This document shows, one piece after another, positions 25,104 to 33,394 of a stretch of DNA of 64,000 nucleotides (the first letter of the stretch is position 1; every line of letters begins with the position of its first letter). A model generated the notes under the pieces. That model saw nothing but the letters and a program-made list of their open reading frames with translations. It had not been told where the DNA came from and made no database searches. A program made the position numbers and the translations under genes. The stretch lies in contig NZ_LJCP01000010.1 in NCBI RefSeq assembly GCF_001399755.1, positions 541,138 through 605,137 of the forward strand. Direction: 5' to 3'. This stretch comes from Thiohalorhabdus denitrificans. Its GTDB lineage: Bacteria; Pseudomonadota; Gammaproteobacteria; Thiohalorhabdales; Thiohalorhabdaceae.

Positions 25104-26039
25104 ATGAAGCTCTCCGTCGTTATCCCGGTCATGGATGAGAAGGGCAACATCCGGCCCCTGCTGGAGAACCTCCGGGAAGTCCTGGCGGGGCTCGACCACG
25201 AGGTCATCTTCGTGGACGACGGCTCCCGGGACGGCACCGCCGAAGCCATCAAGGCCCTGGCCGACGCCCGCATCCGGGTCCTGGTGCTGTCCCGGAACTA
25301 CGGGCAGACCACCGCCATGGCCGCCGGCATCGACGCCGCCCGCGGGGACTACATCGCCACCCTGGACGGGGACCTGCAGAACGATCCTGAGGATATCCCC
25401 CGCATGGTGGAGCGCATGGAGCGCGAGGGCTGGGACGTGGTGGCGGGCACGCGAAAAGGGCGGCAGGACGGCTGGCTGTCGCGCAAGCTGCCCAGCAAGG
25501 CGGGCAACCTCCTGATCGGCCGCCTGACGGGGATCCAGCTCTCGGATTATGGCTGCACCCTGAAGGTCTTCCGGGCGGAGACGGCCAAGAACCTGGGCCT
25601 CTACGGCGAGCTGCACCGCTTCATCCCGGTTCTCGCCAACCTTCAAGGCGCCCGGATCACGGAGATGGACGTCCGGCACCACCCGCGGGTCAGCGGGCAA
25701 TCCAAATACGGCCTGGGGCGGGCCATGCGGGTACTATCGGACCTGGCCCTCATGGTGTTCCTGCAGAAGTACTCCTCCCGGCCCATGCACCTGTTCGGCA
25801 GCTCGGGCCTGGTGGTGCTGGCGGGAGGCCTGCTGGTGGACCTCTACCTCGTCCTGCTGAAGATGCTGGGGGAGACCATCGGCACCCGGCCCCTGCTCTT
25901 CCTCGGCTTCCTGCTCACCGTGGTGGGCTTCCAGCTGATCACCACCGGCTTCCTCGCCGAGCTGATGATGCGGACCTACTATGAGTCCCAGAAAAAGCGG
26001 CCCTACCGGGTCAAGGAAGAGTTTGTGGGCAGCGGCTAG
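25104..26039 (+). CDS. Family 2 glycosyltransferase with C-terminal membrane spans (polyprenyl-phosphate type)
   Basis: A 311-residue GT2 enzyme. The nucleotide-sugar core has LSVVIPVMDEKGNI, EVIFVDDGSRDGT and the DxD at TLDGDLQNDPED. Two membrane spans (about 230-250 and 262-290) end the protein. This is the layout of ArnC/GtrB/DPM1-like enzymes that load a sugar onto a polyprenyl phosphate on the cytoplasmic face. The start is ATG at 25104 behind AAGGAAG. It overlaps the next gene and follows the PHP gene by 15 bases, so the three are probably one operon. Confidence 0.87.
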   Translation: MKLSVVIPVMDEKGNIRPLLENLREVLAGLDHEVIFVDDGSRDGTAEAIKALADARIRVLVLSRNYGQTTAMAAGIDAARGDYIATLDGDLQNDPEDIPRMVERMEREGWDVVAGTRKGRQDGWLSRKLPSKAGNLLIGRLTGIQLSDYGCTLKVFRAETAKNLGLYGELHRFIPVLANLQGARITEMDVRHHPRVSGQSKYGLGRAMRVLSDLALMVFLQKYSSRPMHLFGSSGLVVLAGGLLVDLYLVLLKMLGETIGTRPLLFLGFLLTVVGFQLITTGFLAELMMRTYYESQKKRPYRVKEEFVGSG

Positions 26040-26883
26040 GATCCTGGTCCGCCTCCTCTTCCTGGCCGGGGCGCTCGCCCTCCTGCTCGGCGCCCTCGAC
26101 CTCGATGTCCTGGGGAGGGAGCTGGCCCAAGCCAGCTCCCTCTGGCTGGGGGCCGCCCTGCTGCTGTTCAACGGCTCCCAGGCGCTCAGCGCGGTACGGC
26201 TGCAGGTTCTGCTGCGCCCCCTCCAGGCCCTTCCCCCCATCGGGGAGCAGCTGCGGCTCTACTACGCGGGGATGTTCTGCAACCTCTACCTTCCCGGGGG
26301 GATCGGCGGAGACGGGCTGAAGGCGTACTGGCTGGGACGGCGCTTCAGCGTCGGGCTGGGGGCCCTGATTCGCGCCCTAGTACTGGACCGGGCCGCAGGG
26401 CTGGCCGCCCTGGGGGCCCTGGCGCTGGGCCTCGCCGCCCTGTGGAACGGGGCCTGGGCGTGGGCGGCGGCCGGGGCGGGCGCTCTCCTGCTCTACCCGG
26501 CACTGGCCAACGGCCTGTTCCCCCGCTTCCGGGGAACGGCCCTGCCGGCGTTAGGGATCTCCCTGGGCGTACAAGTCCTGCAGGGCGCCAGCGCCTGGGC
26601 GCTGATGCAGGCCCTGGGCCTGGAGGGAACCCTCTACCTGCTGCTGTTCTACCTGTCGGCCATCGCCGCCCTGGCCCCCGTGACCATCGGCGGCCTGGGA
26701 GCGCGGGAGCTGGTCTTCCTCTACGGCCTGACCTGGACCGGGCATCCGCCGGGCGGCGGCGTCGCCCTGGGCCTACTTTTTTTCGCGGTAACGGGGATTT
26801 CGGCCCTGGCGGGGTGGCCCCTGGTGGGACGGTTCCTGCGCGTGGAGCACCGGGCGGACCCCGCCCCCCATCGAGGGCCCTAG
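26023..26883 (+). CDS. Lysylphosphatidylglycerol-synthase-TM / UPF0104 family membrane protein
   Basis: About 286 residues, almost all membrane spans (seven to eight). The family motif GMFCNLYLPGGIGGDGLKAYWL and the later APVTIGGLGARELVFLYG mark the LPG_synthase_TM (AglD/UPF0104) family, associated with lipid flipping. I took the TTG at 26023, which has AAGGAAG upstream; an ATG at 25981 would give a 59-base overlap with the glycosyltransferase gene. With that gene it may flip or use a glycosylated lipid carrier. Confidence 0.78.
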   Translation: MWAAARILVRLLFLAGALALLLGALDLDVLGRELAQASSLWLGAALLLFNGSQALSAVRLQVLLRPLQALPPIGEQLRLYYAGMFCNLYLPGGIGGDGLKAYWLGRRFSVGLGALIRALVLDRAAGLAALGALALGLAALWNGAWAWAAAGAGALLLYPALANGLFPRFRGTALPALGISLGVQVLQGASAWALMQALGLEGTLYLLLFYLSAIAALAPVTIGGLGARELVFLYGLTWTGHPPGGGVALGLLFFAVTGISALAGWPLVGRFLRVEHRADPAPHRGP

Positions 26884-26917
26884 GAGAGCCCCGGCCGGGC
26901 CAGGAAAGCCTAGGGGG

Positions 26918-27724
26918 CTAATCCCGCCCCGGAGCCGCCTCCCCGTGCCGTCCGGGCGGTGCGGCCACCAGCCAGGCGCCCACCGCCACCATGGGCACCG
27001 ACAGCCACTGGCCCATGGAGAGCCCCAGGGCAACGGCCCCCAGGTGGGGGTCCGGGGCCCGGAAGTACTCCACGCCGAACCGGAGCACCCCGTACAGCAG
27101 CAGGAACAACCCGAAGACCCGGCCGTGGCGGCGGGGCACCCGGGCGTAGAGCCAGACCACGAGGAACAGCACCAGCCCCTCCAGCAGGGCCTCGTAGAGC
27201 TGGGAGGGGTGGCGAGGGACCCGGTCGACGTGGGGGAAGACCATGGCCCAGGGGAGATCGGGATCGGCGGGCCGCCCCCACAGCTCGCCGTTGATGAAGT
27301 TGCCGATGCGGCCCAGCCCCAGGCCGATGGGAGCCACCGGCGTTAGAAAGTCCCCCACGGCGAGGATGGGCTGGCCGTGACGTCGGGCGAACCAGACCAC
27401 CGACGCCACCACGCCCAGGAGACCGCCGTGGAAGGACATCCCCCCGTCCCAGACGGCGAAGACCTCCAGGGGATGGCCCAGATAGTACCCGGGGTTGTAA
27501 AACAGCACGTAGCCCAGACGGCCCCCCAGCACCACGCCCAGGATGCAGGCGAAGGCCAGGTCGCCGATGTCCTCCGGCGTCAGCCCCAGGCGGTGCCGGC
27601 GGACGCGCAGCAGCCACCAGCCCAGGAGGAAGGCCGCCGCGTACATGAGTCCGTACCAGTGCACGGCGAAGGGGCCGATCTCGATGGCCACGGGATCGAT
27701 GCGGGGATATTCCAGCAACGGCAA
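26918..27724 (-). CDS. lgt: Prolipoprotein diacylglyceryl transferase
   Basis: A 268-residue inner-membrane enzyme with seven predicted spans. It transfers diacylglyceryl from phosphatidylglycerol to the lipobox cysteine of prolipoproteins. The signature GRIGNFINGELWGRPAD and the upstream HGGLLGVV and RLGYVLFYNPGYYLGHP are clear. Length is normal. Clients in this window include MltF, the NlpC/P60 lipoprotein and the beta-helix lipoprotein. The thyA gene often found next to lgt is absent. Confidence 0.96.
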   Translation of the reverse strand: MPLLEYPRIDPVAIEIGPFAVHWYGLMYAAAFLLGWWLLRVRRHRLGLTPEDIGDLAFACILGVVLGGRLGYVLFYNPGYYLGHPLEVFAVWDGGMSFHGGLLGVVASVVWFARRHGQPILAVGDFLTPVAPIGLGLGRIGNFINGELWGRPADPDLPWAMVFPHVDRVPRHPSQLYEALLEGLVLFLVVWLYARVPRRHGRVFGLFLLLYGVLRFGVEYFRAPDPHLGAVALGLSMGQWLSVPMVAVGAWLVAAPPGRHGEAAPGRD

Positions 27725-27867
27725 ACTCCTTCAGCTAGGCGACTCCCGCCGGGGATGGCAGAATGGGTTCGGCGTGGGCCCCGGCCCGCGGCTTCCTATT
27801 TTACCGTTCCCGCGCATCCAGCGAGGCAGGAACCGTGCAACGGCGCTTCCTTCAAAAGGGCCTGCTC

Positions 27868-28341
27868 ATGGCCTCCAAGTGGGCCGTCAAGGCCGCTCGG
27901 GAGGGTTTTCAGGTCCCCATCCCCCAGTCCGTGCTCGACAACCTCCTGCGACGCATGGACGACCCCTCGGTCCGGGACCTGCATCTGAAGCCCGCGGCGG
28001 ATAACCGGGTGGAGCTGTCGGGCATGAAGAAAGTGGGCGTCTGGGTGGAGTTCCGGGCCGTCTTCCGCCTGGATCCGCCCGCTGCGGAGGAGCCCGGCCA
28101 GAGCCTGGCGCTCGCCCTGGAAAAGGCCGACCCCTTCTTCGCCCGCAACGCCCTCCTGGGGGCCCTGGAGGAGGTGGACGGCGTGCACGTGCACGAGGAG
28201 CGCGTCCTGGTGGACCTGGGCAACCTGATCGAGCAGCACCAGTGGGGGCGCAAGGTTCCCCGGGGCCTGCGTGACCGCCTGCGCATCGCCGATGTCTCCA
28301 CCCAGGAAGGGCGAATCAATCTGCGCGTGGGGGTGAGCTGA
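27868..28341 (+). CDS. Hypothetical protein, about 157 residues
   Basis: I do not recognise the family. The protein is soluble, mixed alpha/beta, without signal peptide. It begins ASKWAVKAAREGFQVPIPQS and contains RDLHLKPAADNRVELSGMKK and an aspartate/valine-rich middle. The ATG at 27868 has AAAAGGG seven bases upstream; longer open frames lack this. Its last 26 bases overlap the end of the VanZ-like gene on the other strand. The alternating hydrophobic strands could fit a lipid-binding fold, but this is a guess. Confidence 0.6.
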   Translation: MASKWAVKAAREGFQVPIPQSVLDNLLRRMDDPSVRDLHLKPAADNRVELSGMKKVGVWVEFRAVFRLDPPAAEEPGQSLALALEKADPFFARNALLGALEEVDGVHVHEERVLVDLGNLIEQHQWGRKVPRGLRDRLRIADVSTQEGRINLRVGVS

Positions 28342-28747
28342 GCCCGAACCAGGCCCGCGCGAGCCCGCCGCGCGCGGCACGGGCGACGATCACCGCCACC
28401 GCCAGCCCCAGCAGATCCGCGACCCAGTCCTCCATGCTCCGGTCCCGGCCCGCCACGAAGGACTGGTGGTACTCGTCCAGGGCCCCGAACAGGGCGCCCA
28501 CCACAAGCGCCACGCTGCCGACCACGGGGCGGGGCCAATGGGGCCGCAGGCGGGCCACCGCGCCCACGCCCAGGACCCCCAGCACCAGATAGGCCCCGAT
28601 GTGGAGCACCTTGTCGGCGCCCTCGAAGGGCTGGGCTGGCAGGGTCTCTCCGGGGAGATGGCTGCTGAGGCCGATCACCACCGCCCAGACCAGCCAGGCG
28701 GATACCCACCGGGCGGCCCCGGCAGCGGGTGGGGTCTCCTCATTCAT
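28316..28747 (-). CDS. VanZ-like family membrane protein
   Basis: A 143-residue protein with four membrane spans. The VanZ signature is visible: KVLHIGAYLVLGVLG near the first third, and DEYHQSFVAGRDRSMEDWVA before the last span. VanZ gives low-level teicoplanin resistance in enterococci, but the wider family has no agreed role. It runs convergent to the hypothetical gene with a 26-base tail overlap and lies 70 bases downstream of the TetR regulator gene on the same strand. Confidence 0.83.
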   Translation of the reverse strand: MNEETPPAAGAARWVSAWLVWAVVIGLSSHLPGETLPAQPFEGADKVLHIGAYLVLGVLGVGAVARLRPHWPRPVVGSVALVVGALFGALDEYHQSFVAGRDRSMEDWVADLLGLAVAVIVARAARGGLARAWFGLSSPPRAD

Positions 28748-28817
28748 GCGGGAACCTTCCTTTCCTCCGTCGCTTGGCCCAATCGCCTCTGCGGGGCGAA
28801 GGGTAACACGGCCCCGC

Positions 28818-29432
28818 TCAGCGCGGGCGCAGGCCCTCCAGGAGGAGTCGGATCATTCCCTCGGCGAACCGGTCCGGGTCGTCCGCGAACCCCACGCCCG
28901 GTGTGTGGCCGATCATCTCCCGGGCCTGGAAGAAGAACACCTGGGCCCCCACCAGCACCACGGCCACCAGGGCCGGATCGTGGTCGGCGGCGAAGAGCCC
29001 GGCCTCCTGACCGCTCCGGATCAGTCCCACCAGCCGCTGGAAGTTCTCCCCGTACACCTCCTCGGCCAGGGTGCGAATCCGTCCCGATTCCCCTTCCAGA
29101 AGCTCCCGCAAAACGAGCTGGCCTACCTGCGCGTGCTCGAACAGATGACCCATGTGGTACCGCGCGAAGTCGCGCAGGGCCTGGTCGGCGGGCCCGTCCT
29201 CGCCGTGCACGCCCTGCAGGAACTCCGTGGTCTCCCGGCAAGCCTCGCGGATTACGTAATAGTACAGGGCTTCCTTGCTGGGGAAATGATGGAAGATGGC
29301 CGCCTTGCTGACCCCGGCCTCCCGGGCCAAAGCCGCCATGGAGACGCCCTGGAACCCGTTCCGCGCGAACAGCCGGGCCGCCACCTCGGCGATCCTCCGT
29401 CCCCCGTCCGTGCACTCCCGATCTTCCGTCAT
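28818..29432 (-). CDS. TetR-family transcriptional regulator
   Basis: A 204-residue repressor-type protein. The N-terminal helix-turn-helix reads RIAEVAARLFARNGFQGVSM then VSKAAIFHHFPSKEALYYYV. The C-terminal ligand/dimer domain contains GAQVFFFQAREMIG. It is divergent from a tolC gene, and both promoter regions carry TGACC...GGTCA palindromes that are the likely operators. It probably represses itself and tolC and responds to a hydrophobic compound. Confidence 0.92.
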   Translation of the reverse strand: MTEDRECTDGGRRIAEVAARLFARNGFQGVSMAALAREAGVSKAAIFHHFPSKEALYYYVIREACRETTEFLQGVHGEDGPADQALRDFARYHMGHLFEHAQVGQLVLRELLEGESGRIRTLAEEVYGENFQRLVGLIRSGQEAGLFAADHDPALVAVVLVGAQVFFFQAREMIGHTPGVGFADDPDRFAEGMIRLLLEGLRPR

Positions 29433-29459
29433 GGTCCTTCCCAGGTGATTCGCTCCCCT

Positions 29460-29475
29460 CTGACCAACTGGTCAG
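29460..29475. promoter_or_regulatory. Operator-like palindrome upstream of the TetR-family gene
   Basis: CTGACCAACTGGTCAG: two 7-base arms CTGACCA/TGGTCAG around AC. It begins 28 bases before the regulator start codon, a position suited to autorepression. Its arms match the palindrome near tolC. Confidence 0.65.
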
Positions 29476-29654
29476 CTCGACAAACCGTCCCCCCGCACCC
29501 GAGGGTTGTCAAGGCGAAAGGCGTTCCGGTGCCAAGGCGGGGAATGCCCCGGGAAAGCTCTCGGGATAATCGCCTGTTATGATGGGGTGGACAGGCCGTG
29601 TCCCTGCCCGACAGGCTCCCTTCGGACGCCCATGCAGTCGAAGGCCTTGACTCT

Positions 29655-29670
29655 CTGACCGATCGGTCAG
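29655..29670. promoter_or_regulatory. Operator-like perfect palindrome upstream of tolC
   Basis: CTGACCGATCGGTCAG is a perfect 16-base palindrome that shares CTGACC/GGTCAG with the site before the regulator gene. It would lie between a TTGACT (-35 candidate, 29648) and CAAACT (-10 candidate, 29671). A bound repressor there would block RNA polymerase. Confidence 0.68.
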
Positions 29671-29782
29671 CAAACTACGGCGCCGGGACAGCGCCTTCCG
29701 CTGAGCCCGGCGCGCTTCTCCGATTCCAGTAACTCCGGGCGAAACCGCCGCCATCGCCGGACAGGCCAAGAGGATACCTTCT

Positions 29783-31114
29783 ATGGGCAAGGAAACCGGC
29801 AAGCCATGGACGCTGGGCCTCCTGTTCGGTCTGGCCGGTGGTCTCGCCGTTCCCCCCGCGCAGGGGGCGGACCTTCTCGGGCTCTACCGGACGGCGGAGC
29901 AGGTAAGCCCCACTCTGGAGCAGGCCCAGAGGCAGCGCCTGATCGCCGACTACCGGGAGGACGAGGCCCAGGCCGGTTTCTTCCCCTCCCTGAACGGACA
30001 GGCCAGCCGCAGCTGGACCGAGGAGACCCAAGTGGTTACCGGGATTCAGGGAGGGTCCGGCACCACCACCTTCACCCAGGACCAGTACAGCTTCACGCTC
30101 ACCCAGCCACTGTTCATGGGCGGGCGCACCTGGCTCGCGGTGGATGTCGCCGAGCAGGCCCAGCGCCAAGCGGAGGTCCAGGTGTCGGCTGCCCGCCAGG
30201 AGCTCATGGTCCAGGTGGCCGAAGCCTACTTCGGGGTGCTCGATGCCCAGGAGGAGGTGGACCTCGCCGAGCGGGAGATGCGGCGCGTTCGGGAACACCT
30301 GGAGCGCGCCCAGGCGCAGTTCGACGTGGGCACCGGGGACATCACCGGGGTGCGGGAGGCGGAGGCCCGCCGGGACCAGTCCCGGACGGGCCTGATCCGT
30401 GCCCGCAACAACCTGCGGACCGCCAAGGAGCGGCTCCGCCGCCTCATTCGCCGGCAGCCCCCCGCTCTGGAGGAGGTGGAGGAGGTAACCCTGGCCGACC
30501 CCGAGCTCCCCGATCCCGAGGCCTGGGTGGATCGGGCGCTCGAGGAGCACCCCGAGCTGGCCCGGCTCCGCGAGCAGCTCGACATCGACCGGAGCAACGT
30601 GGAGCTGGCCAAGCGCGAGCGCTGGCCGGATATCACGGCTCAGGCCCAGTACAGCAAGGTCGAAGGGGGCAGCTTCTTCACCTCCGACGAGGCCACCAGC
30701 GCCAGCCTGCAGGTGAACTGGCCCATCTTCCAGGGGGGCCGGGTCTCGGCGACCACCAACATCCGTCAGGAAGAGGCCGCCCAGACCCGCCTCCAGCTTG
30801 ACGACCAGCAGGAGCAGGTCCGCGAGCAGACCACCCAGGCCTTCTACGACCTGGAATCCATCATGCAAGAGGTTCGCAGCCTGCGGGCCCAAGTGCGCTC
30901 CGCCGAGACCCAGCTGGAGGCGGTGCAGACCGGCTTCGAGGTAGGCAGGCGCACCAGCATCGATGTTCTGGATGCCCAGCAGGAGTACTTCGACGCCTTG
31001 CGCGACCTCGCCCAGGCGCGCAACCAGTACCTGCTCTCCCGGCTGCGGCTGCAGTCCGCGACCGGAACCCTGACCATGGCGGACCTGGAGCAGGTCAACC
31101 GCCAGCTGGATTAG
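29783..31114 (+). CDS. tolC: TolC-family outer-membrane efflux protein
   Basis: A 443-residue protein with a signal peptide (LGLLFGLAGGLAVPPAQGA) and the duplicated TolC fold. It starts DLLGLYRTAEQVSPTLEQAQ and contains NVELAKRERWPDITAQAQYS and the C-terminal YEVGRRTSIDVLDAQQ-type element (here FEVGRRTSIDVLDAQQEYFD). It is nearer to classical TolC than the protein at 11232-12551. It exports drugs, toxins or enzymes through the outer membrane together with adaptor/pump pairs encoded elsewhere. Expression is probably controlled by the divergent TetR-type regulator. Confidence 0.9.
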   Translation: MGKETGKPWTLGLLFGLAGGLAVPPAQGADLLGLYRTAEQVSPTLEQAQRQRLIADYREDEAQAGFFPSLNGQASRSWTEETQVVTGIQGGSGTTTFTQDQYSFTLTQPLFMGGRTWLAVDVAEQAQRQAEVQVSAARQELMVQVAEAYFGVLDAQEEVDLAEREMRRVREHLERAQAQFDVGTGDITGVREAEARRDQSRTGLIRARNNLRTAKERLRRLIRRQPPALEEVEEVTLADPELPDPEAWVDRALEEHPELARLREQLDIDRSNVELAKRERWPDITAQAQYSKVEGGSFFTSDEATSASLQVNWPIFQGGRVSATTNIRQEEAAQTRLQLDDQQEQVREQTTQAFYDLESIMQEVRSLRAQVRSAETQLEAVQTGFEVGRRTSIDVLDAQQEYFDALRDLAQARNQYLLSRLRLQSATGTLTMADLEQVNRQLD

Positions 31115-31128
31115 CCCGGGATCCCCTC

Positions 31129-31146
31129 GGCCCCCAACCGGGGGCC
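31129..31146. terminator. Hairpin between convergent tolC and mltF
   Basis: GGCCCCC and GGGGGCC form a perfect 7-base stem with an AACC loop, placed midway in the 50-base gap between two convergent genes. There is no U-tract on either strand, so intrinsic termination would be weak; the position argues for a terminator. Confidence 0.45.
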
Positions 31147-31164
31147 GCCCCCTGCTTGCCGCCC

Positions 31165-32634
31165 TCACCGGCCGGAATCCGGCTTCTCCCCCTCCCCGTC
31201 GGCTTCTCCTTGCTTGCGCGCCATCATGGCTTCTCCCTCGAACTGCTTGGCCAGGATGGCGTGATACTGGCGGATGCGCTGCACGTACTGCACGGGCTCC
31301 AGCCCCCGCGCGTAACCGTAGGGGAGGTCCCGGTAATACTGCTCCTGCGAAAGCAGCGGCAGCATCTCCTTCAGGGTGCTCCAGCTGTCCGGATCGCGGT
31401 CGAACCGCTCCGCCAGGCGCCGGGCGTCGCGGATGTGCCCCAGACCCACGTTGTAGGAGGCCAGGGCGACCCAGGTACGGTCCGGCTCCTGGATGCTGTC
31501 GGGAAGCCGCTGGAACATCTTGTTCAGGTACTCGGCACCGCCCCGGATGCTGTTTTTCAGGTCCAATCGGTTGTCGATGCCCAGCGCGCCGGCCGTGCGG
31601 CGGGTAAGCATCATCATGCCGCGTACCCCGGTGGGGCTGCGGGCATCCGGACGCCAGTGGGACTCCTGGTAGGCCTGGGCAGCCAGGAGCCGCCAGCTGA
31701 AGGAATAGCCCTCGGCGGCCTTGCGGAAGAGATCCAGGTACTGCGGCAGGCGGTCGGTGATGCGCCTCTGGAAGATGGCGATGTCCACGTAGTCGAAGAG
31801 CTTGACGTGGCCGAAGTAGCGCTCGCGCAGCGCGCTCAGCACGCCCTCCTCCTCGAGGCCGGCGAGCCACTCCTCGAGGCGCCCGCGGAGCTTCTCCGAG
31901 CCCCGGGGAAGGGCCCAGGCCAGCTCCTGCTCCTGGGTGATGGAGAAGGGCACCACGAGCTCGGGGTAATAGCGCTGGTTGAGGGCCACGATGTTGGAGT
32001 CGGCCACCGTACAATCCGCCTCGCCCTTGCGGATCTTAAGCAGCACCTGCTCCACGGAGAGCTTGTCGGTGGTCCGCCAGTCCAAGTCGTGGATCACTTG
32101 CCTGATCTGCCGCAGCCGCTCCACGTAGCTGGTCCCCGCCAGGACCAGGAGGTCCACGTCCGGAAGCTCCTCCCAATCGTCGGGGATCCGCCCCCCTCGC
32201 TTGCAGACAACCTGCTGGCGCACCCGCTGGTAGGCGGGCCCGAAATCGAAGCGTTCCCGGCGTTCGGGGGTGCGGGTAATCCCGGCCGCTCCCAGGTGGC
32301 CCTCGCCCGCCTCCAGGGCCTCGAACACCGCGCTTATGTCCGCCACCACCTCGATGCGGAGCTCCACCCCCAGCTCCTCGGCGAACCGGCGGGCGAGATC
32401 GTACTCCAGGCCGGTTTCCCCGTCCCGACCATAGTAGTAGGTGGTGGGCGAATTCCGGGTCAGCACCCGCAGCTCCCCCGCCTCCCGGATGCTCTCCAGC
32501 GTGGAGGAGCCCCGCTCCTCGCCCCCAACCAGGCCGCAGCCCGTCAGCACCATGGCCGCCCCCGGAAGGAGCAGCGGCGGGAACGCCGTGTCCCCCAGCC
32601 ACTGCACAGCTCGCCAAAGAGTGCGGCCCATCAA
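31165..32634 (-). CDS. mltF: Membrane-bound lytic murein transglycosylase F
   Basis: A 489-residue lipoprotein. The lipobox is VLTGC (Cys about 33). Residues about 45-275 form a solute-binding-protein-like regulatory domain (GELRVLTRNSPTTYYYGRDG, GLEYDLARRFAEELGV). Residues 295-440 form the SLT lysozyme-like domain with catalytic Glu324 in AYQESHW, followed by SPTGVRGMMMLT and ALASYNVGLGH. It cleaves peptidoglycan from the inner face of the outer membrane. A TACAAT at about 32704-32699 on the minus strand may be its -10 box. Confidence 0.95.
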   Translation of the reverse strand: MMGRTLWRAVQWLGDTAFPPLLLPGAAMVLTGCGLVGGEERGSSTLESIREAGELRVLTRNSPTTYYYGRDGETGLEYDLARRFAEELGVELRIEVVADISAVFEALEAGEGHLGAAGITRTPERRERFDFGPAYQRVRQQVVCKRGGRIPDDWEELPDVDLLVLAGTSYVERLRQIRQVIHDLDWRTTDKLSVEQVLLKIRKGEADCTVADSNIVALNQRYYPELVVPFSITQEQELAWALPRGSEKLRGRLEEWLAGLEEEGVLSALRERYFGHVKLFDYVDIAIFQRRITDRLPQYLDLFRKAAEGYSFSWRLLAAQAYQESHWRPDARSPTGVRGMMMLTRRTAGALGIDNRLDLKNSIRGGAEYLNKMFQRLPDSIQEPDRTWVALASYNVGLGHIRDARRLAERFDRDPDSWSTLKEMLPLLSQEQYYRDLPYGYARGLEPVQYVQRIRQYHAILAKQFEGEAMMARKQGEADGEGEKPDSGR

Positions 32635-32731
32635 ACAAGCTCCCCGGGCCGGCTCTCCAAGCCAACCCTAGTAAAAGGACAGGGTTTCAGCGTACCCCAT
32701 TGTAGCGGATTCCCCGAACCCCCCTTAGGGG

Positions 32732-32759
32732 CTTGAAAACCGGCAAAACACCCCCATTT
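32732..32759 (+). promoter_or_regulatory. Sigma-32-type heat-shock promoter for hsp20
   Basis: CTTGAAA at 32732-32738, then 13 bases, then CCCCATTT at 32752-32759. This matches the RpoH consensus (CTTGAAA, 11-16 bases, CCCCATnT) exactly. It is 62 bases before the hsp20 start codon. Confidence 0.85.
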
Positions 32760-32821
32760 TTTGCGTAGGGGTGACATTCCCACGCGGATTCGGACAGGAC
32801 GATCAGCGAAAGGAGGTGGCC

Positions 32822-33268
32822 ATGGCAGTGATGCGGTATGACCCCTGGCGGACCATAAGCCAGCTGCAGAACGAGATGAACCAGCTGTTCGAGCACCGCC
32901 TGGACGGCGAGGAGAACGGCGAGACCGGCATGGTGGCCGCGGACTGGCGTCCGGCCGTGGACGTCCAGGAGGGCCAGTCGAGCTACACCATCACCGCCGA
33001 CCTGCCGGGGGTGGATCCAAAGGACATCGACGTGTCCCTCGAGAACGGCGTGCTGACCATCCAGGGCGAGCGGAAGGACGACAGGAGCGAGGTGGACGGC
33101 GAGTACAAGCGGATCGAACGGATCCGGGGCACCTTCTTCCGGCGCTTCACCCTGCCGGACACGGCCGACGCGGAGAACGTGAAGGCCAAAAGCCGCAACG
33201 GCACCCTGGAGATCGTCATCCCCAAGCAGGAAAAGGTCCAGCCGCGCAAGATCCAGGTGGAGGCCTAG
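32822..33268 (+). CDS. Small heat shock protein, Hsp20/IbpA family
   Basis: A 148-residue holdase chaperone. The alpha-crystallin domain (about 40-135) contains WRPAVDVQEGQSSYTITADL, PGVDPKDIDVSLENGVLTI, the RGTFFRRFTLP segment and the closing NGTLEIVIPK. Its C-terminal IQVEA tail lacks a strong I-x-I motif. AAAGGAGG lies just before the ATG at 32822, and a sigma-32-type promoter lies upstream. The co-chaperones cbpA and cbpM follow, so the segment is a heat-shock cluster. Confidence 0.95.
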   Translation: MAVMRYDPWRTISQLQNEMNQLFEHRLDGEENGETGMVAADWRPAVDVQEGQSSYTITADLPGVDPKDIDVSLENGVLTIQGERKDDRSEVDGEYKRIERIRGTFFRRFTLPDTADAENVKAKSRNGTLEIVIPKQEKVQPRKIQVEA

Positions 33269-33394
33269 GCACAAGGGCCCGGCAGGGCCTGATCGTTCCC
33301 TGCGGCGGAACCTCCCCGCCGACTTTCTCGAAACGGGCCCTGCCCCTTGCAGGCCGGGCTCCTCCCCAGGAACCGCGCGGTCAAGGGTAACGGG

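Larger units (their letters stand above)
29433..29782. promoter_or_regulatory. 350-base divergent regulatory region between tetR-type gene and tolC
   Basis: No gene is supported here. It holds two operator-like palindromes (29460-29475 and 29655-29670) about 195 bases apart. A TTGACT at 29648-29653 could be a -35 box whose 17-base spacer is filled by the second palindrome, with a weak CAAACT as -10. The middle part is GC-rich with short imperfect repeats and has no motif I can name. Confidence 0.6.

Noticed and set aside
29675..32014. 779-codon minus-strand frame opposite tolC
   Set aside because: Composition is typical of an antisense shadow, and tolC and mltF on either frame are clear homologs of known families.
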